From: Bosea sp. F3-2
GTDB lineage: Bacteria; Pseudomonadota; Alphaproteobacteria; Rhizobiales; Beijerinckiaceae
NCBI RefSeq assembly: GCF_008253865.1
Contig: NZ_CP042331.1
Span: 4,677,501-4,741,500 of the forward strand
Direction of reading: 5' to 3'
DNA: 64,000 nucleotides
This document shows positions 34,115 through 42,806 of the stretch, in pieces. A program made the translations under genes and the position numbers. The first letter of the stretch is position 1. The number at the start of each line of letters is the position of its first letter. Below the pieces are notes generated by a model, which ran no database searches, was not told where the DNA came from, and worked only from the letters and a program-made list of their open reading frames with translations.

Positions 34115-34948
34115 TCAGATTTCGAAGCCGGGGGGGAAGTCGCTCTCTTTGACGCCGACGAGCTCCATGTTCTTCACGACGGCGTTCTTGATGAAGCCGC
34201 TGGCGCGCTCCTTGCTGATCCAGCCATCGACGAATTCGCGCCAGGACTGATCCGCCTCTCGCCGGAAGCCCGCATTCGAGGTGGTGAAGTCGGCGGGCGT
34301 CGGCATGACGATCTCGCCGATCGCGGCGTTCTTGGCGCGCAGCGAAAGCGACAGGATCAGAACCAGGCACTGCGCATCGACGCGGCCTGCCTGCAGGGCG
34401 GCGGTCGCGTCACTGGCCGTCTTCAGCCGTGAAATCTGAGCTTGCGGCGCCAGGCGGGTGACGGCTGCATCATGCGAGGAGCCGGCATCGACGGCGATCC
34501 GCATCTCGGGCTTGTTGAAATCGCTCCAGGTCTTCGCGCCCAAGCCCTTTTTCATCACCATCGTAAAGGCGTTCTTGAAGACCGGGCCGGAGAAATCGAT
34601 GACCTTCTGCCGTTCCGGCGTGGGATTGAGGCCGAAGAAGACGTCGATCTTGTCGGCCTGGAGATCGAGCACCGAGTTGCCCCAGGTCGTCTCGAGGATC
34701 GTCATCTTGACCCCGAGATCGTCCGCGAGCTTCTTGCAGATATCGATATAGAACCCGCGCCAGCTGCCGTCGGTCACCATCTTCTGATAGTAGGGAGCCC
34801 CGTCGGCGACGGCTCCGATCCGCAGGGTGCCCGATGACTTGACTCGGTCCAGGGAACCGGCTGCCAGAGCGCCTTTTCCCGTATAAAGACCTGCCGATGC
34901 GGCAACTGCGCCCAAGCCGATGAGCTTGTTGAATTCGCGCCTGTCCAT
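34115..34948 (-). CDS. Amino acid ABC importer solute-binding protein (family 3), second copy
   Basis: This is a 277-residue periplasmic receptor with a Tat-type leader (MDRREFNKLIGLGAVAASAG). Family-3 motifs match the paralogue at 23625: LRIGAVADGAPYY, LETTWGNSVLDLQADKIDVF and GLNPTPERQKVIDFSG. It is the first gene of the operon ending at 28032 and is divergent from a LysR gene. Small differences in the binding region from the first copy suggest a related but different ligand. Confidence 0.9.
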   Translation of the reverse strand: MDRREFNKLIGLGAVAASAGLYTGKGALAAGSLDRVKSSGTLRIGAVADGAPYYQKMVTDGSWRGFYIDICKKLADDLGVKMTILETTWGNSVLDLQADKIDVFFGLNPTPERQKVIDFSGPVFKNAFTMVMKKGLGAKTWSDFNKPEMRIAVDAGSSHDAAVTRLAPQAQISRLKTASDATAALQAGRVDAQCLVLILSLSLRAKNAAIGEIVMPTPADFTTSNAGFRREADQSWREFVDGWISKERASGFIKNAVVKNMELVGVKESDFPPGFEI

Positions 34949-35143
34949 ACTCTTCCCCTCTTCATTTTCGTTTGCGGGCTCTGCTTGCGCGCAGTTGAGC
35001 TGGTCCCTGTTCCCCTCGGATCAGACGCTCGCGCTTTTGTTTTTGAGCCCGACCTGTCGAGTTTGGACGAGCCCGAGAGGAAACAAAAACGTTGAAAATT
35101 TCGTCTGCCATGACTTTTAATCATGATGGAGGACGAGGTTCCT
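34949..35143. promoter_or_regulatory. Divergent promoter region between second ABC operon and LysR gene
   Basis: This 195-base region contains poly-A/T patches and a small palindrome CATGA (35109-35113) / TCATG (35121-35125) near the LysR start. LysR proteins typically bind such divergent spacers. I cannot identify a specific T-N11-A box with confidence. Confidence 0.5.
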
Positions 35144-36052
35144 ATGAGACGCTACCTGCCATCGCTATCTGCTTTGCATGCGTTTGAGGCAGCAGCGCGA
35201 TTCATGAATTTCACCAAAGCGGCAGAGGACCTCGGGCTCACGCAAAGCGGCATCAGCAGGCAGATCCACAACCTCGAAAAATTTCTCGGCGTCCCCCTGT
35301 TTCATCGGTCGGGACCACGCCTCGTCCTGACGGAAGTCGGCGCAAATTATTATAGAAACCTCGCGCTGACGCTGGACAAGCTCCAGGAGATCACGATCGA
35401 CGCCGTGCGTGGCCGTTCGGTCGACAGCTCCCTCATGATCGGGACGCATCCCACGCTGGGTGCGCGTTGGCTGCCGCGGCGGATCGATACCTTCATACGC
35501 GCGCACCCCGATATTCCTGTCGAAGTCACCTTGGCAGCCCCAAACCTGGACTTCGAAACGACGCGGCTGGATGTGGCTATCCTTCGTGGCGTCGGCACGT
35601 GGCTGAATGCACGGTCGGTCGAGCTGTTTGCGGAAGAGATCGCGGTCGTCGCTTCACCCAGATTGGTGGAGCTGGGGGCAAAGCTCGACGAGAAGGACTT
35701 TGCGAAATTCCCCATGCTGCAGAACGCCAGCCGTCCCAGCATGTGGCTGCATTGGCTGCGGCTCTCCGGCCTCAGTCACCAGGGCAGAATTCAAGGCACC
35801 CGTTTCGCGCATACGGAGATGCTCATCAACGCTGCGGCTCAGGGCATTGGCATCGCCATCGTGCCCGTCTGCTACATCGAAACGGAGCTCGCGCGAAACG
35901 AGCTCCATATGCCGTTTGGTCCGCCGATACTTTCGGGAGATTCCTATTATGCGGTCTACCCTGAGCGAAAGGCACATCAGCCGAGCGTCGTGGCGTTTCG
36001 CAGTTGGGTCACGCGAGAGACACGAACCTATCGAAAGCTGAAGGCACAGTAG
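35144..36052 (+). CDS. LysR-family regulator (GcvA-like)
   Basis: This 302-residue transcription factor has an N-terminal winged HTH (LSALHAFEAAARFMNFTKAAEDLGLTQSGISRQIHNLE, about 7-44) and a two-lobe effector-binding domain. MRRYLPSLSALHAFEAAAR is typical of the GcvA subgroup. The ATG at 35144 is preferred; an in-frame upstream ATG at 35123 would add seven residues. It is divergent from the second amino-acid ABC operon and probably controls it, with a substrate or intermediate as coinducer. Confidence 0.88.
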   Translation: MRRYLPSLSALHAFEAAARFMNFTKAAEDLGLTQSGISRQIHNLEKFLGVPLFHRSGPRLVLTEVGANYYRNLALTLDKLQEITIDAVRGRSVDSSLMIGTHPTLGARWLPRRIDTFIRAHPDIPVEVTLAAPNLDFETTRLDVAILRGVGTWLNARSVELFAEEIAVVASPRLVELGAKLDEKDFAKFPMLQNASRPSMWLHWLRLSGLSHQGRIQGTRFAHTEMLINAAAQGIGIAIVPVCYIETELARNELHMPFGPPILSGDSYYAVYPERKAHQPSVVAFRSWVTRETRTYRKLKAQ

Positions 36053-36527
36053 CGTCTCGCGATGTCCGCCAGCGTAGACCTTGGTGAACGTCCGCATGCG
36101 CAAGCGGTGCCGCTACCGTCCCAAGCTTGGTGTGGCCAATCGCCCGGGTAGGCGATATTGGCAGTTGCCCTTCTTGCCGGTCGGCCCGGCTGCCGGAGCC
36201 CGGAAGACCGTGCCCTACCAGGCTCGCTGGAGTACCGAGCATTGCATCTCGCCACCAAAGTCGTCAGGCGACTTTCCCGCCCGCGAAGGCTGTCGATTTT
36301 GGCCTGAAGGCTGGCCTGATCGACGTTGATGCTCAAAGCGCCGTATTGTCGCTGTAGTTTAACATTTCTCCCGCGACCTCATGCGATAATAAATTCTTCC
36401 TCGACCTGCCTGAAATATAGAATATCCATGCATTCGATATTCACTACCAAAATTACCTTACAAAACCGGTGACGCAGGGAAGAAAATCCGTTAGAAGCCC
36501 CCGGCCGATCCGCCTAGGGACGATGTA
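36053..36527. other. Gene-free spacer before fpr; AT-rich promoter section
   Basis: In this 475-base region, the left part (36055-36350) has unconvincing short frames on both strands and could be decayed coding sequence. The right part (36355-36490) is markedly AT-rich and should contain the fpr promoter. A perfect 7-bp inverted repeat GAATATC (36420-36426) / GATATTC (36436-36442) with a 9-base spacer is a candidate operator. Confidence 0.55.
36420..36442. promoter_or_regulatory. Candidate operator upstream of fpr
   Basis: The inverted repeat is GAATATC-N9-GATATTC, inside the AT-rich section about 85 bases before the fpr start. The regulator is unknown; fpr genes are often redox-controlled in proteobacteria. 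Confidence 0.4.
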
Positions 36528-37301
36528 ATGAGTCATTTCTACGAGGAGCAGGTCCTCAGCGTGCATCACTGGACCGATACGCTGTTCAGCTTCACAACGA
36601 CGCGCGACGCTACGTTCCGTTTCAAGAACGGCCAGTTCACGATGATCGGGCTGAAGGTCGGCGACCGGCCGCTGCTCAGGGCCTACAGTGTCGCCAGCAC
36701 CAATTACGACGAGAACCTCGAATTCTTTTCGATCAAGGTGCCGGACGGCCCGCTCACTTCACGTCTGCAGGATCTCAAGGTCGGTGATCCCATCATCGTC
36801 GGCAAGAAGGCGACGGGGACCCTCGTCCTCGACAATCTCAAGGATGGCAAACGCCTGTTCCTGCTCGGCACTGGCACGGGGCTGGCTCCCTTCCTCTCGC
36901 TGATCCGCGATCCCGAGACCTATGAGCGCTACGAGAAGGTCGTGCTCGTTCATGGCTGCCGCCAGGTCGCCGAGCTCGCCTATGGAGAGCGCATTACCCG
37001 GCACCTGCCGCAGGACGAGTTCCTCGGCGAAATGATCCGCAACCAGCTCGTCTACTACCCGACGGTGACGCGCGAACCCTACCGCAACCGCGGTCGCATC
37101 ACCGACCTCATCACCTCGGGCCAGCTCTATTCCGACATTGAGCAGCCCGGCTTCGACCCCGAAGGCGACCGCTTCATGCTCTGCGGCTCGCCGCAGATGC
37201 TCGCCGACCTCAAGACGATCTTCGCCGAGCGCGGCCTTGCCGAAGGCAACCACGGCGAGGCCGGCGACTACGTCATCGAGAAGGCATTCGTCGAAAAATA
37301 G
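36528..37301 (+). CDS. fpr: Ferredoxin-NADP+ reductase
   Basis: This 257-residue FAD enzyme exchanges electrons between NADPH and ferredoxin or flavodoxin. The FAD motif RAYSVAS (about 52-58), the nucleotide-binding GTGTGLAPFLSLIRDPETYERY segment, VHGCR and the C-terminal YVIEKAFVEK place it in the bacterial subclass of plant-type FNRs (FprA of Rhodobacter type). Length is standard. It stands alone with its own AT-rich promoter. A terminator-like hairpin follows at 37341. Confidence 0.93.
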   Translation: MSHFYEEQVLSVHHWTDTLFSFTTTRDATFRFKNGQFTMIGLKVGDRPLLRAYSVASTNYDENLEFFSIKVPDGPLTSRLQDLKVGDPIIVGKKATGTLVLDNLKDGKRLFLLGTGTGLAPFLSLIRDPETYERYEKVVLVHGCRQVAELAYGERITRHLPQDEFLGEMIRNQLVYYPTVTREPYRNRGRITDLITSGQLYSDIEQPGFDPEGDRFMLCGSPQMLADLKTIFAERGLAEGNHGEAGDYVIEKAFVEK

Positions 37302-37340
37302 CGTCGTCTCGGCACGAGATCGGCGATTGGGGCCGATGCT

Positions 37341-37364
37341 GGCATTTCTGCGTTCAGAAATGCC
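37341..37364 (+). terminator. Hairpin downstream of fpr
   Basis: GGCATTTCTG and CAGAAATGCC form a perfect 10-bp stem with a CGTT loop, 40 bases after the fpr stop. There is no U-tract, so it may be a weak or Rho-assisted terminator. Confidence 0.5.
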
Positions 37365-37460
37365 GCAGGCCGCCCGCCCTTCCTCATGCGCTAGCCGGAC
37401 GTCTCCCGTGCAAATGGCTGCGGCGATCACGCCCCTGTGAACGTCTGGCGCGGCGGGGAC

Positions 37461-37487
37461 GGGAATAAACCCGCGTCTCTACCGGTC
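37461..37487 (+). promoter_or_regulatory. Candidate ECF-type promoter before the phosphoesterase gene
   Basis: GGGAATAA at 37461 and GGTC at 37484 are separated by about 17 bases from GGAAT, resembling ECF promoters (GGAAT-N16/17-GTC). It lies 40 bases before the start of a gene unit that encodes an ECF sigma factor, so autoregulation is a natural guess. A single site is weak evidence. Confidence 0.35.
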
Positions 37488-37527
37488 TTCTGGGCATGTG
37501 CCATTGGCGGCACTGCAGGAGACCGAC

Positions 37528-38481
37528 ATGACCCATCACCGCGGCAGCAATGGCGAGCCTGTCGACCGTCGGCATGCGCTTGAATGCATGATCTGGGCGG
37601 GTACCGGCGTTCTCTGGACGGTTTCGGGCGGAGTACCCGTATCGCTCGGCCTGCTCGGCGAGGCCAAGGCGGCCGAGGCGCCGTCGGCAGGTTTCACGTT
37701 TCTGCAGATCTCGGACAGCCATATCGGCTTCGACAAGGCCGCCAATCCGCATGCCGTCGACACCTTGAAGGAGGCCATCGGCAAGGTTCAGGCGCTGCCC
37801 GAAAAGCCGTCCTTCCTGATCCACACCGGGGACATCACCCATCTGTCCACGGCTTCGCAGTTCGACACCGCCGCGCAGATCATCGGCGGCGCCGGGTTCG
37901 ACGTGCATTATGTGCCCGGCGAGCATGACATCATCGATGAGAACAACGGACGCGCCTATCTCGAGCGCTACGGCGCGGGCGCCAGGGGCGCCGGCTGGTA
38001 TTCCTTCGACCAGAATGGCGTGCATTTCGTCGGCCTGGTCAATGTCGTGAACCTCAAGGCCGGAGGACTCGGCAATCTGGGGGCGGACCAACTCGCCTGG
38101 CTGGCCGACGACCTGAAGGCCGTCAGCGCCTCAACGCCCGTCGTCGTCTTCGCCCATATTCCGCTTTGGGCGATCTATCCGGAATGGGGCTGGGGCACCG
38201 ACGACGCGGCGCAGGCGCTCGCTCTGCTCAAGCGCTTTGGCTCGGTCACCGTCCTCAACGGCCATATCCACCAGATCATGCAGAAGGTGGAGGGCAACGT
38301 CACCTTCCACACCGCCCTCTCGACCGCTTTCCCGCAGCCGGCGCCCGGCACCGCGCCATCCCCGGGCCCGATGACCGTGCCTCCCGGCCAACTACGAAAT
38401 CTCCTCGGCATCACCAATGTCGCAGTGGAGCGGGGCAGGGAGGAACTCGCGATCATCGACAGCACGCTTGCCGGAAGCTGA
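37528..38481 (+). CDS. Exported metallophosphoesterase (calcineurin-like)
   Basis: This 317-residue phosphoesterase has a Tat-like leader (VDRRHALECMIWAGTG) ending near AKAAEA. Metal-site motifs are visible: Asp63 and His65 in ISDSHIG, Asp102 in HTGDITH, FAHIPLW and NGHIHQ. The usual GNHD motif reads GEHD (Glu132-His133), so the bridging Asn is replaced by Glu. A GGAG site supports the ATG at 37528. It is the first of four same-strand genes (phosphoesterase, cupredoxin, sigma, anti-sigma). A 20-base gap separates it from the cupredoxin gene. Confidence 0.85.
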   Translation: MTHHRGSNGEPVDRRHALECMIWAGTGVLWTVSGGVPVSLGLLGEAKAAEAPSAGFTFLQISDSHIGFDKAANPHAVDTLKEAIGKVQALPEKPSFLIHTGDITHLSTASQFDTAAQIIGGAGFDVHYVPGEHDIIDENNGRAYLERYGAGARGAGWYSFDQNGVHFVGLVNVVNLKAGGLGNLGADQLAWLADDLKAVSASTPVVVFAHIPLWAIYPEWGWGTDDAAQALALLKRFGSVTVLNGHIHQIMQKVEGNVTFHTALSTAFPQPAPGTAPSPGPMTVPPGQLRNLLGITNVAVERGREELAIIDSTLAGS

Positions 38482-38501
38482 GCCTCGCAGCGAAGAAAAG
38501 G

Positions 38502-38855
38502 ATGCTTCCCGTGATCTCTACAGGTCTTATCACTCGACGGTTGGCCTTCGCTGTCGTCGGTCTCGGCGTCAGCGTCATGGCGCAAACTCCGCTCCGGGGC
38601 GCGGATGCCACACGCGTCAAGATCGAGAACTTCACCTTTACCCCCACGGCCCTCACGGTGAAGGTCGGGACGGTCGTGACATTCGAGAACGACGACGACA
38701 TTCCGCATATCGTGGTTGCGAGCGATGGTTCGTTCCGGTCCAAGGCGCTCGACACAGGCGACGGCTACACCTTCACCTTCACGAAATCGGGCGATTTTCC
38801 CTATTTTTGTGCGCTTCATCCGCACATGCAGGGTACCATTACCGTCATCCCGTGA
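38502..38855 (+). CDS. Cupredoxin (amicyanin/pseudoazurin-like copper protein)
   Basis: This 117-residue periplasmic blue-copper-type protein has a signal region (ITRRLAFAVVGLGVSVMA) and one cupredoxin domain. The type 1 copper ligands are all present: His69 (IPHIVV), Cys103, His106 and Met109 in YFCALHPHMQG. It would shuttle electrons or bind copper. Its TGA overlaps the GTG start of the sigma factor gene (GTGA), so translation of a copper protein is coupled to that of a sigma factor. Confidence 0.87.
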   Translation: MLPVISTGLITRRLAFAVVGLGVSVMAQTPLRGADATRVKIENFTFTPTALTVKVGTVVTFENDDDIPHIVVASDGSFRSKALDTGDGYTFTFTKSGDFPYFCALHPHMQGTITVIP

Positions 38856-39433
38856 GAGTGGCAGGCGAGCCGTTCTCCGACGAACCGGACGATGCCGCGG
38901 TGTTGAGCGACAAAGCCTCGGCGGAACGTTTTGGCGAGGTGGTCCTGCCCCATCTCTCCGACGCCCTGGCGCTCGCCCGCTGGCTGACCGGCAATGCCGA
39001 TGACGCCGAGGACGTGGTGCAGGAGGCCTGCCTGAAGGCGCATAAGGGGCTGGCAACCTATGCGGGCGGCAATGCGCGCGCCTGGTTGCTGACGATCGTG
39101 CGCAACGTGTCCTACGCCTGGCTTGCGCGAAACCACCCACGTCGCATCGTCGCCGTTGGCGATCTGGCCGATCTCGACGCATTGGCCGCCACCGCCGAGA
39201 CTGGCGCTGATACGCCGGAGGCGGCCTTGATCGCCAAGGCGGATGCGGCGGCGCTGGAAGCGGCGATCATGGTGCTGCCGCACCCTTTTCGCGAGGTTCT
39301 GGTGCTGCGGGACATCAACGGCCTCAGCTACCGGGAGATCGCGGCGATGCTTCATGTGCCGCTGGGCACGGTGATGTCGCGCCTGTCGCGGGCGCGCCGG
39401 CTGCTGATCTCGGAACTGGGGGGCAAGCGATGA
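38852..39433 (+). CDS. ECF-type RNA polymerase sigma factor
   Basis: This 193-residue sigma-70 family protein has region 2 (LALARWLTGNADDAEDVVQEACLKAHKG, then ARAWLLTIVRN) and region 4 (VLRDINGLSYREIAAMLHVPLGTVMSRLSRARRLL). It lacks regions 1 and 3, as in ECF sigmas. The start GTG at 38852 overlaps the cupredoxin stop; the open frame further upstream is not used. The anti-sigma gene overlaps its stop by 4 bases. It would direct transcription of its own unit and other stress genes; the signal is not known. Confidence 0.9.
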   Translation: MRVAGEPFSDEPDDAAVLSDKASAERFGEVVLPHLSDALALARWLTGNADDAEDVVQEACLKAHKGLATYAGGNARAWLLTIVRNVSYAWLARNHPRRIVAVGDLADLDALAATAETGADTPEAALIAKADAAALEAAIMVLPHPFREVLVLRDINGLSYREIAAMLHVPLGTVMSRLSRARRLLISELGGKR

Positions 39434-40230
39434 AGGAAGCCATGGGATTGCCGTCGGACCCGGCGGATCTTCGGTTGCTGCTTCATGCGCTGGTTGATGG
39501 CGAACTCGACGCTGCCACGAGCTTGGCCCTGGAGCGACGCCTGGCAGACGATCCGGCCCTGGCGGCTGAACACGCCCGCATCGTTGCGATGCAGACCGCC
39601 ATTCGCAGTCTGCCGCGGCCCGAAGTCAGCGAGGCGTTCCAGGCTCGCATCGCCGCACTTGGCGTTCGTCCCGCGGCAGCGGCACAGCCGGCCATTTCCC
39701 GCTTCGGCCCGTTCGGCTGGCGCGCCATGGCGGCATCGGTCCTCATCACCACGGTTTTGGCAAGCGGGCTGACCCAATGGGCGATGACACGTGGCGCGCC
39801 GGACAGCTTTGCGGCGTCGATCGCCAGCAGCCATCGCCGCAGCCTCCTCGCGGCAAGCCCGGTGGACGTCGCCTCGTCGGATCGGCACACGGTCAAGCCC
39901 TGGCTCGACGCCCGGATTGGGCTGTCGCCCGCCGCGCCGGACCTTGCGAGAGACGGTTTTTCGCTCCTGGGCGGCCGTGTCGAAGTGATCGGGGACAAGC
40001 CGGTGCCGGCGCTGGTCTACAAGCACCGTGAGCATCTGATTACCCTCGTCGCCGCGCCGCAGGACAGTGGAACCGCATCTGTGCTGGTCGCGGCGGAGCG
40101 TTCCGCCGGCGGTTTTTCGCTGCTGCGCTGGACCGACGGCGCTTTCTCCTATTGGGCCATTTCGGACACGGACCGCGCCACGCTCGAAGACTTCGTCAGC
40201 CGTTTCCGGGCCGCGGCTGCAGCCGGCTGA
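39430..40230 (+). CDS. Membrane anti-sigma factor
   Basis: This 266-residue protein has an N-terminal cytoplasmic sigma-binding region (LLLHALVDGELDAATSLALERRLADD), one transmembrane helix (about 98-120, AMAASVLITTVLASGLTQWA) and a periplasmic domain with a beta-rich FSLLGGRVEVIG section. No HxxxCxxC zinc motif is seen, so it is of the non-zinc type. The start overlaps the sigma gene by 4 bases. It should hold the sigma factor at the membrane until an envelope, redox or copper signal releases it; the signal type is inferred from the cupredoxin neighbour. Confidence 0.85.
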   Translation: MKEAMGLPSDPADLRLLLHALVDGELDAATSLALERRLADDPALAAEHARIVAMQTAIRSLPRPEVSEAFQARIAALGVRPAAAAQPAISRFGPFGWRAMAASVLITTVLASGLTQWAMTRGAPDSFAASIASSHRRSLLAASPVDVASSDRHTVKPWLDARIGLSPAAPDLARDGFSLLGGRVEVIGDKPVPALVYKHREHLITLVAAPQDSGTASVLVAAERSAGGFSLLRWTDGAFSYWAISDTDRATLEDFVSRFRAAAAAG

Positions 40231-40436
40231 TGCTCGCGCCTTCGCCCTTAGAAGCTGCTATGAATCGAATGACCCTGATATCCAACGAGATGGCTAGAGG
40301 CCCGCAAGCCGTACCCCTTTGCAAGCTCCGGCGGGACGCCAGAATACCGGGTCGCGGGATAGAGCCAGCCAGGGCAGCAGGCTCGCCGATAAGAAGCATC
40401 ACTCTGCCGGCTGAAACGGCAGGATCGAGGTCTCCG

Positions 40437-41897
40437 ATGGCGCGACAGACTAAGCCACTCCTCCTGTCCCGTGCCGAGCGCTACGCCGCCGGCAAGGCCC
40501 TGCGCAGCAAAGTTCCGCGCGAGAGCCATGCGCAATGGTCGCTTCGCGCCGGCAGCGAAGCCGTCTCCATTCTCGCCGAGAGCGATGGCAGCCGCATTCC
40601 GGAGCTTCTGCCCATCCGCTACCAGCGCATGATGCAGAATCCTTTCGCCTTTCTGCGCGGGGCGGCGGCCGTGATGGCGGCAGATCTTGCGGGTCTCCCG
40701 TCGGCCGGTCTGGGTGTGCAGGCGTGCGGCGACTGTCATCTCATGAACTTCGGCGTCTTTGCCACCCCGGAGGAGAATGTCCACTTCGACATCAACGACT
40801 TCGACGAAACGCTGCCGGGTATCGACTTCACCGTCGACCTCAAGCGCCTGGCCGCCAGTGTCGCCGTAGCGGCGCTCAACGCCGGATTTTCCGGGAAGGC
40901 CGCCCGTCTCACTGTCGCGGCGACGGTCGAGGCCTACCGCCGTCGGCTGCGCAGACTTGCCAAGCTCGCTCCGATAGAGGCCTGGCAGGCGCGCACAGAA
41001 CTCGGACAGGAACTCGAGCGGCTCGATGATCCGGCGCTGCGCCGGCATGTGCACGGCCTCCTCGCCAAAGCGCGGAGCAACCCGCAGCAGGATGACAATT
41101 TTCCCCATCTTGAGGCCACGACGGATGGCTCCTGGCGGATCGAGGATCGGCCGCCCCTGATCTACCATCTCGCCGAGGAGCGCGACGGGACGCGAGCCTT
41201 GCAGGCCCACAAGGTCTTCCATCGCTATCGCGAGACCTTGCCGCCGGAGCGCCTCGTGCTGGTTGCGCGCTACGAGCTGCGGGACCTCGCCTTCAAGGTC
41301 GTCGGTGTCGGCAGCGTCGGCACGTTCTGCGTGGTCGGCCTGTTCATGACCGCGGATGATGAGCCGCTGTTCCTGCAGGTCAAGGAGGCCCAGGTCTCTG
41401 TCCTCACGCGGCTCAAGGGTGGGGGCCCGGTGCCGTCTCATCAGGGACAGCGCGTGGTGGAAGGTCAGCGCATGCTGCAGGCGGCGAGCGACGTGTTTTT
41501 GGGGTGGGCGGACGACGATGCCAGCGGGCGTCAGTTCTACGTCCGGCAACTCAAGAACCGTCGTCTGGGATCGATCGCCGAAGTTGTCGAGGGCCAAGCC
41601 CTGACGGCCTATGCCGAACTCTGCGGCCGAACGCTGGCGCGCGCCCATGTCCGCTCCGGCGATGCGGCAGCCATCGCGGGTTATATGGGCGGGTCCGAGA
41701 TCTTCGACGAGGCTGTGACCTCCTTCGCCATGGCCTATGCGACGCAGAGCACGCAGGACCATGCGGCGCTCGTTGCGGCCAGGGATCCCGGCAAGACGGT
41801 GGAGGAACCCACGGTCAAAGCTGGAGCGAAAGCCTCCGGTGCCGGTGGCGCTGATCCGGCAACGCGCCGGGTGACGCGGGCATCCCGCAGGCGATGA
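40437..41897 (+). CDS. DUF2252 family protein
   Basis: This is a 486-residue cytosolic protein. The DUF2252 core includes QACGDCHLMNFGVFATPE, FDINDFDETLPG and VDLKRLAAS, which resemble the phosphate-transfer loop of kinase-fold phosphotransferases (aminoglycoside phosphotransferase-like HxDxxxxN and DxD text). Family function is not established. The open frame extends upstream to 40152 but overlaps the anti-sigma gene; the ATG at 40437 has AGGATCGAGG before it. It may be part of the regulon of the upstream sigma factor, though 206 bases without a gene separate them. Confidence 0.83.
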   Translation: MARQTKPLLLSRAERYAAGKALRSKVPRESHAQWSLRAGSEAVSILAESDGSRIPELLPIRYQRMMQNPFAFLRGAAAVMAADLAGLPSAGLGVQACGDCHLMNFGVFATPEENVHFDINDFDETLPGIDFTVDLKRLAASVAVAALNAGFSGKAARLTVAATVEAYRRRLRRLAKLAPIEAWQARTELGQELERLDDPALRRHVHGLLAKARSNPQQDDNFPHLEATTDGSWRIEDRPPLIYHLAEERDGTRALQAHKVFHRYRETLPPERLVLVARYELRDLAFKVVGVGSVGTFCVVGLFMTADDEPLFLQVKEAQVSVLTRLKGGGPVPSHQGQRVVEGQRMLQAASDVFLGWADDDASGRQFYVRQLKNRRLGSIAEVVEGQALTAYAELCGRTLARAHVRSGDAAAIAGYMGGSEIFDEAVTSFAMAYATQSTQDHAALVAARDPGKTVEEPTVKAGAKASGAGGADPATRRVTRASRRR

Positions 41898-41930
41898 CCG
41901 CAGGAGCGGCCTCAGGTCGGGCGCGGGCTG

Positions 41931-42806
41931 TCACTTGTTGTCGAGCGCATCGCGGGCGCCGTCCCCGAGCAGGTTGACGGCGAGGATGAGCAGGCACAAC
42001 CCCGCGCCGGGAAGCGCGATCAGCCAGGGATCGAACAGGATGTTCTCGCGCCCCTCCGCGATCATCAGCCCCCAGGACGGTGTCGGCGGCTGGGCGCCCA
42101 GCCCGAGGAAGGACAGTGCCGCCTCGAGCAGGATGACGTTGGCGATCTCCAGCGTTGCGACCACGATCAGCGTATTGCGCAGGTTCGGCAGGATGCCGTG
42201 CAGCATGATGTAGAGATGCGAGGCGCCGAAGGACTGCGTCGCCTGCACGAACTCCCGGTTGCGGAGCCCCTGAGCCGCCGCCCGGACCACCACGGCGAAG
42301 CGATCCCACAGAAGCAGGCTGAGAACGATCGTCAGGGTCCGCAGCGAGGCCCCGCCCAGGGCGACCGCCGCGAGCGCGACGAGCACGATCGGCAGCGAGA
42401 GCCTCGTCGTCACGATGAAGCTCACCAGCATGTCGACGCGGCCGCCGAAATAGCCGGCGGCCAATCCGAGCATCGTCCCGATGATCCCGGCGCACAACGT
42501 CACAAACAGGCCGACGCCGAGCGAGACGCGCGCGCCATAGAGCAGCCGCGCGAAATAGTCCCGTCCGAGATGGTCTGTGCCCAGAAGATGCGCGGGATCG
42601 GCGCCGGGATACCAGAACGGCGGGATGAGGCGCTTCGCGAGGTCCTGCGCGACCGGATCATGAGTCGTCAGCCAGGGGGCGAACAGGGCGGCCAGCACGA
42701 TGACGGCCAGCAGGCCGCCTCCGATCCGGATGGCGCTGCTTGCGCTCAGGCCCTTCCAGAGTTTGCGCCGGCGCAGGATGGCGGTTTCTCGATCGGCGAT
42801 CGACAT
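41931..42806 (-). CDS. Dipeptide/opine-type ABC importer permease (DppC family)
   Basis: This 291-residue inner-membrane protein has an N-terminal helix and the large-loop GTDHLGRDYFARLLYGARVSL motif characteristic of DppC, then the EAA loop EFVQATQSFGASHLYIMLHGILP. The C terminus ends LLGDGARDALD, also DppC-like. Its start overlaps the stop of the DppB-type gene by one base. No DppD or DppF ATPase follows; the next gene on the right end of the operon is a convergent DUF2252 gene. Confidence 0.92.
   Translation of the reverse strand: MSIADRETAILRRRKLWKGLSASSAIRIGGGLLAVIVLAALFAPWLTTHDPVAQDLAKRLIPPFWYPGADPAHLLGTDHLGRDYFARLLYGARVSLGVGLFVTLCAGIIGTMLGLAAGYFGGRVDMLVSFIVTTRLSLPIVLVALAAVALGGASLRTLTIVLSLLLWDRFAVVVRAAAQGLRNREFVQATQSFGASHLYIMLHGILPNLRNTLIVVATLEIANVILLEAALSFLGLGAQPPTPSWGLMIAEGRENILFDPWLIALPGAGLCLLILAVNLLGDGARDALDNK

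Noticed and set aside
36028..36336. Minus-strand frame as a possible broken transposase
   Set aside because: A faint resemblance of one short stretch to a DDE transposase across frames is too weak to call; no terminal repeats seen.
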